From assembly GCA_964573115.1 (NCBI GenBank), contig CAZNIP010000002.1, forward strand, positions 1-64,000: DNA of 64,000 nucleotides, read 5' to 3'. Source of the DNA: CAYOID01 sp964573115. Lineage in GTDB: Bacteria > Desulfobacterota > Desulfovibrionia > Desulfovibrionales > Desulfothermaceae. The position numbers and the translations under genes were made by a program. A model generated the notes under the pieces. The model saw nothing but the letters and a program-made list of their open reading frames with translations. It was not told where the DNA came from and did not search any database. Below, one piece after another: positions 49,617 through 58,965 of the stretch (within the stretch, counting starts at the first letter, position 1; the number at the start of each line of letters is the position of its first letter).

Positions 49617-50727
49617 CCACGAGATCATGCTTCAGGCCGTGGCCCTGGCTGAGCAGGCCAAGGGGGCAACGGCCCCCAACCCCTGTGTCGGGGCGGTGAT
49701 CGTCAACAACGGCCGCATCGTGGCCAGAGGCTTTCATCAGCTGGCTGGAGGACCGCACGCTGAGGTGGAGGCCATGGCCCAGGCCAGGGAAAAGGGCATC
49801 GACCTGCGGCAATGCGAGCTCTGGGTGACCCTGGAGCCCTGCAATCACCAGGGACGGACGCCGCCGTGCACCACAGCCATTCTCGAGGCCCAGATCCCCA
49901 GGGTCGTCGTCGGCACACGGGATCCCAACCCCAGAGTCCGGGGCGGGGGCATCCAGCGTCTCCGCAGCCACGGAATCCAGGTGGAGGTCGGCGTGTCCGA
50001 GCAGGCCTGTTTGGACCTCATTGCCGACTTTGTCTGCTGGCAGGAGCAGGCCAGGCCTTATGTCCTGCTCAAGCTGGCCTCGACCCTCGACGGCCGGATC
50101 GGGGCCAGGAGCGGTCATTCGGCCTGGGTCACCGGGGAGGCGGCCAGGCTCCGGGTCCACCGCATGCGCTCCATGGTCCAGGCCGTTCTGGTCGGGGGGA
50201 CCACCCTGATGACCGACGACCCCAGCCTGACCTGCCGGCTCGAGCATCGGCCGTCAGCCCGGCAGCCTCTGGCCGTGGCCGTCACCTCCAGCCTCCCGGG
50301 GCCTGAAGCCGGACTGACATTGCTGCGCGAACGCCCCGGGGAGCTCATCCTGCTCACCCCGGCTGATACTGCGGACAGCCACCGGGCAGAGGAGCTCAGG
50401 GGAAAAGGGGTCAGGATCTGGCCCCTGCCCGGCTATGCCGGGGGGCTGGACCTCCTGCCCGGGCTGGAGCGGTTGTATGCCCAGATGGGCTGTTACTACC
50501 TGCTCTGCGAAGGCGGGGGAAGGCTGGCCATGAGCCTGGCTGAGCAGCGTCTGGTGGATGAGCTGCACTGCGTCTTCGCCCCCAGGGTCCTGGGCGACGA
50601 TCTCGGCAAGAGCTCCTTTGCCGGCCGGCGGGTGCAGTCCATGGACCAGGCCTTGAACTGGCGTTTCGTGTCCCAGGACATGATGGGCCGGGATTTGTGG
50701 ACGGTCCTGCGGCCCGTGGCCGCATGA
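49609..50727 (+). CDS. ribD: Bifunctional riboflavin biosynthesis protein RibD
   Basis: RibD deaminates the GTP-derived pyrimidine and then reduces its ribosyl side chain. The 372-residue protein has an N-terminal deaminase with AGGPHAEVEAMAQA and LEPCNHQGRTPPCTTA (zinc ligands). The C-terminal reductase has LKLASTLDGRIGARSGHSAW and LLCEGGGRLAMSLAEQRLVD. It overlaps the dCMP deaminase by 8 nt. The 157 nt before ribE contain no recognisable FMN riboswitch. It begins the ribD-ribE-ribBA-ribH block. Confidence 0.95.
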   Translation: MSDHEIMLQAVALAEQAKGATAPNPCVGAVIVNNGRIVARGFHQLAGGPHAEVEAMAQAREKGIDLRQCELWVTLEPCNHQGRTPPCTTAILEAQIPRVVVGTRDPNPRVRGGGIQRLRSHGIQVEVGVSEQACLDLIADFVCWQEQARPYVLLKLASTLDGRIGARSGHSAWVTGEAARLRVHRMRSMVQAVLVGGTTLMTDDPSLTCRLEHRPSARQPLAVAVTSSLPGPEAGLTLLRERPGELILLTPADTADSHRAEELRGKGVRIWPLPGYAGGLDLLPGLERLYAQMGCYYLLCEGGGRLAMSLAEQRLVDELHCVFAPRVLGDDLGKSSFAGRRVQSMDQALNWRFVSQDMMGRDLWTVLRPVAA

Positions 50728-50884
50728 CCACAGAATGACGGGCAGCCTTTGTGCAGACCGAACCGCTTCCCCAGGCTTCACACTGTGGGGCCCTCTTCAG
50801 CGCTGTCGCTGCCAGGGTTGAAGCGAGTCTGTTCAAGGCGCGCTCCCTACGCTCGAGGCGGCAGTCAGGACCGCGGGAGGTGTC

Positions 50885-51544
50885 ATGTTTACCGGATTGA
50901 TCCAAACCACAGCCAGAGTGCTGTCCGTCGACCGAATGGGGCAGGAGAGCCGTCTGCGCCTGGGGCCGCGACGTCCCCTGCCTGATCTGCAGAAGGGGGA
51001 GAGCATTGCCGTCAACGGGGTCTGCCTCACAGTGGAGACGTTCACCGCAGAGTCCTTCACGGCCTACGCCTCGGGCGAGACCCTGTCCCGGTCCAATCTG
51101 AAAGACCTGCGGACCCTGGGCAACGTCAATCTGGAGCGGGCCCTGGCCCTCGGGGACAGGCTCGGGGGACACCTGGTCAGCGGTCACGTGGACTGCCTGG
51201 CCACTGTGGCTGAGGTCAAACCAGCCGGGCAATCCAAGATCTATCGTTTACACGTCCCAGACGAGTGGTCTATATATGTCGTGTCCAAGGGGTCTGTGGC
51301 TCTGGACGGCATCAGTCTGACGGTGAATCACTGCGGGAAGGGCTTTCTGGAGGTGAACATCATCCCAGCCACCCAGCAGGAGACGACCATGTCCTCCTGG
51401 ACCACGGGCACCGAGGTCAACATGGAAATCGACATGATCGCCAAGTACGTCCACCAGATGCTGGCCCCATTCGTACCAGAGGGCCGGGCGTCCAGGGACA
51501 CTGGAGTGAGCATGGATTTCTTGAGGGATCACGGTTTTGAGTAG
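50885..51544 (+). CDS. ribE: Riboflavin synthase alpha subunit
   Basis: Riboflavin synthase dismutates two 6,7-dimethyl-8-ribityllumazine molecules to riboflavin. The 219-residue protein has two tandem lumazine-binding domains. The first starts MFTGLIQTTARVLSVDRMG with SIAVNGVCLTVETFTAESF; the second includes GHLVSGHVDCLATVAEV, with SVALDGISLTVNHCGKGFL. The ATG follows GGGAGGTGTC. A product of about 215 residues is typical. It is 157 nt after ribD and 97 nt before ribBA. Confidence 0.96.
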   Translation: MFTGLIQTTARVLSVDRMGQESRLRLGPRRPLPDLQKGESIAVNGVCLTVETFTAESFTAYASGETLSRSNLKDLRTLGNVNLERALALGDRLGGHLVSGHVDCLATVAEVKPAGQSKIYRLHVPDEWSIYVVSKGSVALDGISLTVNHCGKGFLEVNIIPATQQETTMSSWTTGTEVNMEIDMIAKYVHQMLAPFVPEGRASRDTGVSMDFLRDHGFE

Positions 51545-51641
51545 GCCCTGCGCCCGTCGTCTGCGGTCTGCCGCTTTCGAGCCCCCTCCGGATCCAGCTT
51601 CCGATGGATGTCATCACATTTAAATCCCAAAGAGCGCCATC

Positions 51642-52877
51642 ATGCCACGTTGCACTGCAGAAGAAGCCATAGCTGAAATCAAGAAAGGGAACATGATCAT
51701 CCTGGTGGACGATGAAGACCGGGAAAACGAGGGGGATCTGACCGTTGCCGCGGAAAAGGTCACCCCGGAGATCATCAATTTCATGGCCAAGCACGGCCGG
51801 GGCCTGGTTTGCCTGGCACTGGGCCCGAGCTGGGTGGAGCGCCTCAATCTGGAGCTCCAGCCCAGGCGGAACGAGTCCCGTTTCGGGACCGCGTTCACCG
51901 TGTCCATTGAAGCCGCTCAGGGGGTGACCACGGGCATTTCCGCCTACGACCGGGCCACGACCATCCTCACCGCTGTCCAGGACCGGGTGGCTCCGGAGGA
52001 CATCTCCACCCCGGGGCACATCTTCCCCCTGCGGGCCAGGGAAGGCGGCGTCCTGGTCCGGGCCGGACAGACCGAGGGCAGCGTCGACCTGAGCAAGCTG
52101 GCGGGGCTGAAACCGGCGGCGGTGATCTGCGAGATCATGCGCGACGACGGGAACATGGCCCGGATGCCCGACCTGGAGGAGTTCGCCCGGGAGCACAGCC
52201 TGAAGATCGCCACCATCGAGGATCTCATTCGCTACCGGTCCAAGTTCGACTCCCTGGTCCACGCCGTTGGCGAGGCCGACATGCCCACCTGTCACGGGCA
52301 CTTCAGGGCGGTGGCCTACGAAAGCGACATCGACGACTTCACCCACATCGCCCTGGTCAAGGGCAGGATCAAAGAGGATGAGCCGGTCCTGGTCCGGGTG
52401 CACAGCGAGTGTCTGACCGGAGACGTCTTCGGCAGCCAGCGCTGCGACTGCGGGTCCCAGCTCCAGAAAGCCATGAGGGTCATTGAAGAGGAAGGACAGG
52501 GCATTGTCCTCTACATGCGGCAGGAGGGCCGGGGCATCGGTCTGGGCAACAAGATCAGGGCCTACCACCTCCAGGACCTGGGCAAGGACACGGTGGAGGC
52601 CAATCTGGCCCTGGGCTTCAAGCCCGATCTCCGGGATTACGGAATAGGGGCCCAGATCCTGGTGGATCTGGGGGTCTCCAAGATGCGGATCATGACCAAC
52701 AACCCCAAGAAGATCGTCGGTCTGGAAGGGTACGGGCTCGAAGTTGTGGAGCGGGTTCCCCTTGAAGGTCCGGTCTGCGACACCAATGTCGACTATCTGA
52801 AGGCCAAGAAAGAGAAACTGGGCCATCTCCTGGATCATTTCGAGCGGCAGGAGCATGAAAGCGAGGTGCGACAATGA
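51642..52877 (+). CDS. ribBA: Bifunctional 3,4-dihydroxy-2-butanone-4-phosphate synthase/GTP cyclohydrolase II
   Basis: RibBA supplies both precursors for riboflavin. The 411-residue protein has the DHBP synthase domain (about 1-205) with VDDEDRENEGDLTVAAEKV and an RAREGGVLVRAGQTEGSVDL segment. The GTP cyclohydrolase II domain (about 210-400) has the zinc cysteines in CLTGDVFGSQRCDCGSQL and YMRQEGRGIGLGNKIRAYHL. Both active sites look intact, so it should be truly bifunctional. The stop overlaps the ribH start by 4 nt. Confidence 0.96.
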   Translation: MPRCTAEEAIAEIKKGNMIILVDDEDRENEGDLTVAAEKVTPEIINFMAKHGRGLVCLALGPSWVERLNLELQPRRNESRFGTAFTVSIEAAQGVTTGISAYDRATTILTAVQDRVAPEDISTPGHIFPLRAREGGVLVRAGQTEGSVDLSKLAGLKPAAVICEIMRDDGNMARMPDLEEFAREHSLKIATIEDLIRYRSKFDSLVHAVGEADMPTCHGHFRAVAYESDIDDFTHIALVKGRIKEDEPVLVRVHSECLTGDVFGSQRCDCGSQLQKAMRVIEEEGQGIVLYMRQEGRGIGLGNKIRAYHLQDLGKDTVEANLALGFKPDLRDYGIGAQILVDLGVSKMRIMTNNPKKIVGLEGYGLEVVERVPLEGPVCDTNVDYLKAKKEKLGHLLDHFERQEHESEVRQ

Positions 52878-53344
52878 AACACGTCAGGACAATTGAAGGC
52901 CAGCTCAGGGCTCAGGGGTTCAGGTTCGGCCTCGTGGCCAGCCGGTTCAATGATTTCGTCGTGGAAAAGCTCATCAGCGGCGCCATGGACTATCTGCTCC
53001 GGCACGGTGCGGAAAGGGAGGATCTGACCCTGGTCCGGATTCCCGGGGCTTTTGAGATGCCGGTGGTGGTCAAGAAGATGGTCCAGAGCGGGACCTACGA
53101 TGGCGTGATCTGCCTGGGAGCAGTGATCCGAGGCTCGACCCCCCATTTTGACTACGTGGCTTCAGAGGTCTCCAAGGGGCTGGCCAGTGTTGCCCTGGAG
53201 AGCGTTGTTCCAGTGGGCTTCGGCATTCTGACCACTGACACCCTGGAGCAGGCCATTGAGCGCGCCGGGAGCAAGGCCGGCAACAAAGGTGCTGAAGCAG
53301 CTCAGGCCGCCCTGGAGACCGTCCAGGTGCTGCAGCAGCTGTAG
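52874..53344 (+). CDS. ribH: 6,7-dimethyl-8-ribityllumazine synthase
   Basis: RibH condenses the pyrimidine and butanone phosphate to lumazine, the substrate of RibE. The 156-residue protein has GLVASRFNDFVVEKLISGA, VRIPGAFEMPVVVKKMVQSG, CLGAVIRGSTPHFDYVASE and PVGFGILTTDTLEQAIERAG. These are the substrate-binding elements of the icosahedral-type enzyme. It is coupled to ribBA and followed 20 nt later by nusB, a conserved neighbour in many bacteria. Confidence 0.97.
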   Translation: MKHVRTIEGQLRAQGFRFGLVASRFNDFVVEKLISGAMDYLLRHGAEREDLTLVRIPGAFEMPVVVKKMVQSGTYDGVICLGAVIRGSTPHFDYVASEVSKGLASVALESVVPVGFGILTTDTLEQAIERAGSKAGNKGAEAAQAALETVQVLQQL

Positions 53345-53364
53345 CGCCCGATCCAGGACATCCC

Positions 53365-53868
53365 ATGGGCAAGAAAAAGAGTCCCCGTCGCCAGGGGAGG
53401 GAGAGGGCCTTCCAGGTCCTGTACGGCTGCAGCTTTTCCCCTGAAACTGACATGAGCCATGTGGAGAAGACCTTTCAGAACTTTCTGGTTCATGAACAGG
53501 GAACGCCCACAGCAGCCAACGACTTTGCCTGGGAGCTCATCCAGGGCGTGCTCGAACATCGGCAGGACCTGGACGGGGTCATCACGTCCTATTCCAAGAA
53601 CTGGCGGCTGGAGAGGATTGCCAAGATCGAACTGACGATCCTGCGGGTGGCCGTCTATGAGATGCTCTACCGGGAGGACGTGCCGGTCAAAGTGGCGGTG
53701 AACGAAGGCATCGAGCTGAGCAAGAAGTTCGGCGACAGCAATTCAAAGCGCTTCGTCAACGGAATCCTGGATGGACTGCTGCGGGCCGTTGAGTCGGGCA
53801 AGACGCTGGACGTGCTTCTGGCCGAGGCCCGCAAGGCCTCCCCCCAGGGGCAGGAGGTCAGAAACTGA
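53365..53868 (+). CDS. nusB: Transcription antitermination factor NusB
   Basis: NusB binds boxA RNA with NusE (S10) in rRNA antitermination. The 167-residue protein starts with basic KKKSPRRQGRERAFQVLYG. It has the all-helical NusB fold, with WRLERIAKIELTILRVAVYEML and the C-terminal VPVKVAVNEGIELSKKFG plus FVNGILDGLLR. It starts 20 nt after ribH, an order seen in many genomes. The product is slightly longer than E. coli NusB because of a C-terminal polar tail. Confidence 0.95.
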   Translation: MGKKKSPRRQGRERAFQVLYGCSFSPETDMSHVEKTFQNFLVHEQGTPTAANDFAWELIQGVLEHRQDLDGVITSYSKNWRLERIAKIELTILRVAVYEMLYREDVPVKVAVNEGIELSKKFGDSNSKRFVNGILDGLLRAVESGKTLDVLLAEARKASPQGQEVRN

Positions 53869-53974
53869 AGGCGCAGTCAACCGGGACACCGGGAGGCCGT
53901 GCCGGACGAGCAGCGGTCCAGGACCCCATGGGGCAGGCCACCATCGAACACCAAACGAGCGGACAGACAAGGCT

Positions 53975-56467
53975 ATGCAGGATTACAGCCCGGAAGAGAT
54001 TGAGGCCAAATGGCAGCGGACCTGGGAAACAAAGGGTTTTTTCAAGGCCACCCACGACTCGGAGCGCTCGAAGTACTATGTCCTGGAGATGTTCCCCTAT
54101 CCTTCGGGCAAGATTCACATGGGACACGTCCGGGTCTACACCATCGGCGACGTCATCGCCCGTTTCAAGAGGATGAGGGGGCTCAATGTCCTGCACCCCA
54201 TGGGTTGGGACGCCTTTGGACTGCCCGCGGAAAACGCGGCCATCAAAAACGGCACCCACCCGGCCAGGTGGACCTACGGCAACATCGACGAGATGCGGGA
54301 GCAGCTCAAGAGCCTCGGCTACTCTCTGGACTGGGACCGGGAGCTGGCCACCTGCGACGCCGAGTACTACCGCTGGGAACAGCTCTTCTTTCTCAAGTTC
54401 TGGGACCAGGGGCTCGTGTACCGGAAAAAGGCCCCGGTGAACTGGTGTCCAGGATGCAACACCGTGCTGGCCAACGAACAGGTCGAGGACGGGCTGTGCT
54501 GGCGCTGCAGCGCAGAAGTGGAGCACAAGGAGCTGGCCCAGTGGTTTCTGCGGATCACGGCCTATGCCGACGAGCTCCTGTCCTTTCTGGACCATCTCGG
54601 TCAGGGGTGGCCGGAAAAAGTCCTGACCATGCAGGAGAACTGGATCGGCAAGTCCATCGGCGCCGAGATCGATTTTCAGGTTGAAGGCTCAGACACGTCC
54701 ATCCGGGTCTTCACCACCCGCCCGGACACCCTCTTCGGGGCCACCTTCATGAGCCTGGCCCCCGAGCATCCCCTGGTCCAGGAGCTGATCCAGGCCCGGG
54801 AGCAGTCAGCCGAGGTGCAGGCTTTTGTCCAACGCATGGCCAAGGAGGACCGCAGCTCCCGCACGGCTGAAGACATGGACAAGGAAGGCGTCTTCACCGG
54901 GGCGTACTGCCTCAACCCGGTCTCCGGACAGCGCATGCCCATTTATGTGGCCAATTTCGTGCTCATGGAGTACGGCACCGGGGCGGTCATGGCTGTTCCG
55001 GCCCACGATCAGCGGGACTTTGAGTTTGCCGCCAAGTACGGGCTCCCGGTCACGGTGGTCATTGTGCCGGATGAAGCTCCAAACCTGGCCGACACCATGA
55101 CCGAGGCCTACACCGGCCCTGGAAACCTGATCAATTCAGGGGACTTCACCGGTATGGACAACGAGCGGGCCAAGAAAGAGATCGTGGCCCGGCTGGAGTC
55201 CCAGGGCAGGGGAACGGCCACGGTCAACTTCCGGCTGCGGGACTGGAACATTTCCAGACAGCGATACTGGGGCGCGCCGATCCCGGTGGTCTACTGCGAT
55301 ACCTGCGGCGTGGTCCCGGTGCCCGAGTCCGATCTCCCAGTGGTGCTGCCCCTGGATGTGCAGACCCATGCCGACGGCCGCTCTCCCCTTCCAGACACCG
55401 AATCCTTTGTTCAGACCACCTGCCCGTCCTGCCAGGGACCGGCCAGGCGGGAAACCGACACCATGGACACCTTTGTGGAGTCCAGCTGGTACTTTGCCCG
55501 CTACACCGACTCCAACCTGAGCAGCGCCCCTTTCGACCCCCGGGCCCTGACCTACTGGATGCCGGTGGATCAGTATATCGGAGGCATCGAGCACGCCATC
55601 CTCCACCTCCTGTACGCCCGTTTCTTCACCAAGGCCCTCAGGGACCTGGGATACATGGACGACATCCATGAGCCCTTCAACCATCTGCTCACCCAGGGCA
55701 TGGTCCTCAAGGACGGAGCCAAGATGAGCAAGTCCAAGGGCAACATCGTGGACCCCAGCGAGATGCTTCGTCGTTTCGGGGCCGACACGACCCGATTGTT
55801 CACGCTGTTTGCGGCCCCTCCGGAAAGAGACCTGGACTGGAATGACTCAGGGGTCGAAGGGGCGCACCGCTTCCTGAACCGGCTGTGGAGAATCGGGCAC
55901 GAACTTCAGCCCGAACTCCAGCCGGTCGGCCCCTGCGCCCCCCTGAACGGCCACGAGCTGTCCGGGGCAGCCAGGGAGCTTCGGCGCAAGGAGCACGAGA
56001 CCATGCTCCGGGTGACCACGGACATGGAAGAGAAGTTCCACTTCAACACGGCCATCGCCGCGGTCATGGAGCTGGTCAACGAGCTCAATGCGGTCAAGGA
56101 CGACCTGCAGGGCACGCCGGCCGGCAATCACGCCCTGTCCTCGGCCTGGTCCACGGTGCTGACCGCCCTGTCCCCGATGACCCCGCACGTCTGCGAGGAG
56201 CTGTGGCAGAAGATGGGCTATGCACACACCCTGGCCCAGGAGGCCTGGCCAGAGATCGACCCCCGGGCCCTGGAAAAGGAGGAGGTCCTGATCGTGGTTC
56301 AGGTCAACGGCAAGCTCAGAGGGAAGCTCTCTGTCCCTGTCGAGGCCTCTGAAGAGGAGATCAAGGCTCTGGCCCTGGACAACCCCAACGTCCAGAAGCA
56401 TCTCCAGGGCAAGGAGATCAAGAAGGTCATCGTCGTCCGGGGGAAGCTGGTCAATGTGGTCGCCTGA
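53975..56467 (+). CDS. leuS: Leucyl-tRNA synthetase
   Basis: This enzyme charges tRNA-Leu. The 830-residue class I enzyme has the HIGH-type FPYPSGKIHMGHVRVYTIGD (residues about 41-60), the zinc or editing insertions (NWCPGCNTVLANEQVEDG), the CP1 editing domain with TTRPDTLFGATFMSLAPEH, and KMSKSKGNIVDP. The start at 53975 gives MQDYSPEEIEAKWQRTWE, the standard N-terminus. The 3' end overlaps lptE by 14 nt. leuS-lptE-holA is the same order as in E. coli. Confidence 0.97.
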   Translation: MQDYSPEEIEAKWQRTWETKGFFKATHDSERSKYYVLEMFPYPSGKIHMGHVRVYTIGDVIARFKRMRGLNVLHPMGWDAFGLPAENAAIKNGTHPARWTYGNIDEMREQLKSLGYSLDWDRELATCDAEYYRWEQLFFLKFWDQGLVYRKKAPVNWCPGCNTVLANEQVEDGLCWRCSAEVEHKELAQWFLRITAYADELLSFLDHLGQGWPEKVLTMQENWIGKSIGAEIDFQVEGSDTSIRVFTTRPDTLFGATFMSLAPEHPLVQELIQAREQSAEVQAFVQRMAKEDRSSRTAEDMDKEGVFTGAYCLNPVSGQRMPIYVANFVLMEYGTGAVMAVPAHDQRDFEFAAKYGLPVTVVIVPDEAPNLADTMTEAYTGPGNLINSGDFTGMDNERAKKEIVARLESQGRGTATVNFRLRDWNISRQRYWGAPIPVVYCDTCGVVPVPESDLPVVLPLDVQTHADGRSPLPDTESFVQTTCPSCQGPARRETDTMDTFVESSWYFARYTDSNLSSAPFDPRALTYWMPVDQYIGGIEHAILHLLYARFFTKALRDLGYMDDIHEPFNHLLTQGMVLKDGAKMSKSKGNIVDPSEMLRRFGADTTRLFTLFAAPPERDLDWNDSGVEGAHRFLNRLWRIGHELQPELQPVGPCAPLNGHELSGAARELRRKEHETMLRVTTDMEEKFHFNTAIAAVMELVNELNAVKDDLQGTPAGNHALSSAWSTVLTALSPMTPHVCEELWQKMGYAHTLAQEAWPEIDPRALEKEEVLIVVQVNGKLRGKLSVPVEASEEEIKALALDNPNVQKHLQGKEIKKVIVVRGKLVNVVA

Positions 56468-56969
56468 ACGGTTGCTCTGCTCGGTCTGGCTGGCGGCAAT
56501 CCTGGTCCTGCCCGGATGCGGCTACCACATGTCGGCCTCGGCGCCCATCGCCTTGCCGGAAAGCATGACGACCCTGTACCTGGAGAAGGTTTCCAATCCC
56601 ACCACCCAGTCCTGGCTGGAGCCGACCCTTCGGTCCACCCTCAGGGACGAGTTCACCCGCAGGGGGCAGGTCCGCTGGGTGGAGAAGCACCAGGCCGAAG
56701 GTCTGCTGGAGATCGGGATCGTGTCCTTCACCAGCGGGACCAAGCTGGAAAACGCTCTGGAAGAGACTGTCCGCTCCGAAATCGTGCTCCAGCTTCAGGC
56801 CACCATCTCCCGGAAAGCTGATCAGACTGTGGCCTGGGATTCAGGCCGGATCACCGCCCGGGAGTCCTTCAACGGACCAAAGGGCTCGACAGAGGCCAGG
56901 GACGCGGAGCAAAGGGTGGTCGACCTGGCAGTGGAAAAGCTGGCCGACACCCTGGGTCAGGAATTCTGA
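56454..56969 (+). CDS. lptE: LPS-assembly lipoprotein LptE
   Basis: LptE plugs the LptD barrel in the outer membrane and helps insert lipopolysaccharide. The 171-residue protein has a lipoprotein signal peptide with lipobox L19-P-G-C22 followed by GYHMSASAPIALPES. The rest is a small alpha/beta domain (YLEKVSNPTTQSWLEPTLRS). Sequence similarity in LptE is low, so the call rests on the lipobox, size and the conserved place between leuS and holA. It implies that the organism makes LPS. Confidence 0.88.
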   Translation: MWSPERLLCSVWLAAILVLPGCGYHMSASAPIALPESMTTLYLEKVSNPTTQSWLEPTLRSTLRDEFTRRGQVRWVEKHQAEGLLEIGIVSFTSGTKLENALEETVRSEIVLQLQATISRKADQTVAWDSGRITARESFNGPKGSTEARDAEQRVVDLAVEKLADTLGQEF

Positions 56970-57018
56970 GCTCTCGAACCTTTCGGCACTGCACGCACCA
57001 GGATCCCCTGTGGCCACC

Positions 57019-58026
57019 ATGTCTCGAGACAAGACCCCACCTGCCGTGACTCGCCCTGGATTCACCTTCTGCTTCTGCCCCGACAGCGAGCTGCTCTTCG
57101 AGTACATCCGGTCCCAGCTGGCCAGCACGGACCAGTCCTGGAAGATCAAGCAGTTCTGGGCAGATGAGGAGCTCACGGAAGGCTTCTGGGAGGCGCTGAA
57201 CTGGTCCGGCCTGCTCGGTGACAACCTGGCTGTGGTCCTGCGCCGGGGAGAACACCTCCAGACCGAGGACTGGAACAAGCTCCATCCGGCCTTGGGCCGG
57301 TTCAGGTCCAGGGTGTGGCCCTTCTTCTGCCTGGAAAGGGAGTGGAGCAAAGGCAAGCCCCCGGTGCCGGCCGGATTGAAGAAGCAGAAGTACTGGCAGG
57401 TGGCCCAGAGCAAGAAATGGGTCTGGCAGTCCCCCGGCCTGAACAGGGATGCCCTGCGGTCCAGGGTCCAGGAATGGGCCAGGCAGGAGGGGATCGCCGT
57501 GGACCGGAAGCTGCTCGCGGTCATGGTCAACATCCTGCCCCTGGACGGGGCCAGCCTCAAAAACGAGCTGGACAAGCTGGCCTGTCTGGCGGGGGACAGG
57601 GGGGAGCTTTGGACCGAAGATCTGGCCGTGCTCTCTTTCCAGGCCGACCTGGACATCTTTGCCTTCATCCGTTCCCTGCAGCACAGAGGCCAAGAGGCCC
57701 AGGTGTGGCGTCAGGTCCTTCGAAACCAGGCCAAAGGCGGCTCGGAGGCCCTCTTTTCCTTTCTGGCCCTGCTCCTCAGGGAGGCCAGGATCCTGTGGCA
57801 GCTGTCCCACGGCGAAGGGGGCAAGGTCTGGCTGCCCGGACAGGTCAAGACCCAGAAGATGGAGCTGGCCAGACACATCGGTCAGGCCAGGATGATTCAG
57901 CTGTGGACCCTGCTCCTGGAGGCCGAGACCGGGGTCAAGACCGGGGAGCTGTCCCCGGATCAGGCCATGGAAATCCTGGTCAGCAGGCTGACGCTCCTCT
58001 TTTCCGGTTCCCCGGGTCAGGCCTGA
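57019..58026 (+). CDS. holA: DNA polymerase III delta subunit
   Basis: Delta opens the sliding clamp within the clamp loader. The 335-residue protein is a diverged HolA. It has the YxLFxxxxLL-like N-terminal region, the helical linker RKLLAVMVNILPLDGASLKNELDKLA and a C-terminal alpha-helical collar (ELARHIGQARMIQLWTLLLEAE). ATG 57019 is chosen over GTG 57010. Position after lptE strongly supports the name, since the sequence is weakly conserved. A partial repeat lies downstream. Confidence 0.85.
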   Translation: MSRDKTPPAVTRPGFTFCFCPDSELLFEYIRSQLASTDQSWKIKQFWADEELTEGFWEALNWSGLLGDNLAVVLRRGEHLQTEDWNKLHPALGRFRSRVWPFFCLEREWSKGKPPVPAGLKKQKYWQVAQSKKWVWQSPGLNRDALRSRVQEWARQEGIAVDRKLLAVMVNILPLDGASLKNELDKLACLAGDRGELWTEDLAVLSFQADLDIFAFIRSLQHRGQEAQVWRQVLRNQAKGGSEALFSFLALLLREARILWQLSHGEGGKVWLPGQVKTQKMELARHIGQARMIQLWTLLLEAETGVKTGELSPDQAMEILVSRLTLLFSGSPGQA

Positions 58027-58044
58027 AAACCAGGACCCCAAAGC

Positions 58045-58098
58045 CAGGTTTCAGGCCGGCCGGCGGCCGGGCTGACACCCGATCGACCATCCTTTCCC
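58045..58098 (+). repeat. Composite intergenic repeat, fragment between holA and radC
   Basis: The palindrome-like CAGGCCGGCCGGCGGCCGGG, then GCTGACACCCGATCGACC, resembles the palindrome and TCGATGG flank of copies 3 and 5, in inverted or diverged form. It lies in the 148-nt gap 58027-58174. Confidence 0.45.
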
Positions 58099-58174
58099 TG
58101 TGCCCTTCAATCCGGAGCCGGGCCAGGCGTCCCTGGTCTGGCCCGACTCCGGGAGCATCCAACCGGAGACAGCC

Positions 58175-58855
58175 ATGACCGAGCATTCTCCCCACTATCT
58201 GGGCCATCGCCAGAGACTGAAGCAGCGTTTCCAGGACGATTCGACCCTGCTGGCCGACTACGAGATCCTGGAGCTGCTCCTCGGCTATGCCCTGCCCAGG
58301 CGGGACACCAAGCCGGTGGCCAAGGCCCTGCTGCAGCGCTTCGGGAACCTCAAAGGGGTTTTTGCGGCCAGACCCCATGAGCTCAGGGATGTCCAGGGGG
58401 TCGGACCGGGCATTGAGCTCTTCTGGTCTCTGTGGCGGGAGTTCTGGGCCAGGCTTTCCCAGGGGGAGCTTCAGGAGCGACAGGTGCTCGACAGCCCCAG
58501 GGCCGTCGCGGACATGGCCAGAGCCAGGCTGGGGTTTGCCCAGACAGAGAGCTTCTGGGTGGCCCTGGTGGACAACAAGAATCGTCTCCTGGCCTTTGTC
58601 AACGTTGCTCAGGGGACCGTGGACCAGGTCGCGGTGCATTCGCGGGAGATCCTTTCCCGGGCTCTGGAATGCAAGGCTTCAGGGCTCATACTGGTTCACA
58701 ATCATCCCGGGGGGGATCCCAGCCCGTCCACACAGGACAGGGCGTTGACCTCCAGGGTGGAGCAGGCCGCGACAGAGCTGGGCATCAGGGTTCTGGACCA
58801 CGTCATTGTCGCTGAGGAACAGACCTTCAGTTTCCAGGCCCAGGGGCTGTTGTGA
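58175..58855 (+). CDS. radC: RadC/UPF0758 family JAB-domain protein
   Basis: RadC-family proteins have a JAMM/MPN metal-binding domain; the once-proposed repair role is doubtful. The 226-residue protein has a helix-hairpin-helix-like N-terminal region (LLGYALPRRDTKPVAKALLQ, and VQGVGPGIELFW) and the JAMM motif in LVHNHPGGDPSPSTQDRALT. The C-terminal DHVIVAEEQTFSFQAQGLL is typical. ATG 58175 follows GGAG at 7 nt. The function is left open. Confidence 0.92.
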   Translation: MTEHSPHYLGHRQRLKQRFQDDSTLLADYEILELLLGYALPRRDTKPVAKALLQRFGNLKGVFAARPHELRDVQGVGPGIELFWSLWREFWARLSQGELQERQVLDSPRAVADMARARLGFAQTESFWVALVDNKNRLLAFVNVAQGTVDQVAVHSREILSRALECKASGLILVHNHPGGDPSPSTQDRALTSRVEQAATELGIRVLDHVIVAEEQTFSFQAQGLL

Positions 58856-58875
58856 GCAAAACTCGCCCTCAGGGG

Positions 58876-58903
58876 TTGCCGGTCCAGAGAAATGTATTAT
58901 TAT
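58876..58903 (+). promoter_or_regulatory. Promoter candidate for lon
   Basis: TTGCCG (58876-58881), a 16-nt spacer and TATTAT (58898-58903) lie in an AT-rich stretch about 60 nt before lon. No heat-shock CCCCAT-type element is seen nearby. Confidence 0.45.
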
Positions 58904-58965
58904 CAAATCTGAAAAAATGTTGTTTTCTTCAGGTTTGAAGTCCAGACATAGAGGAGACTGAATGC

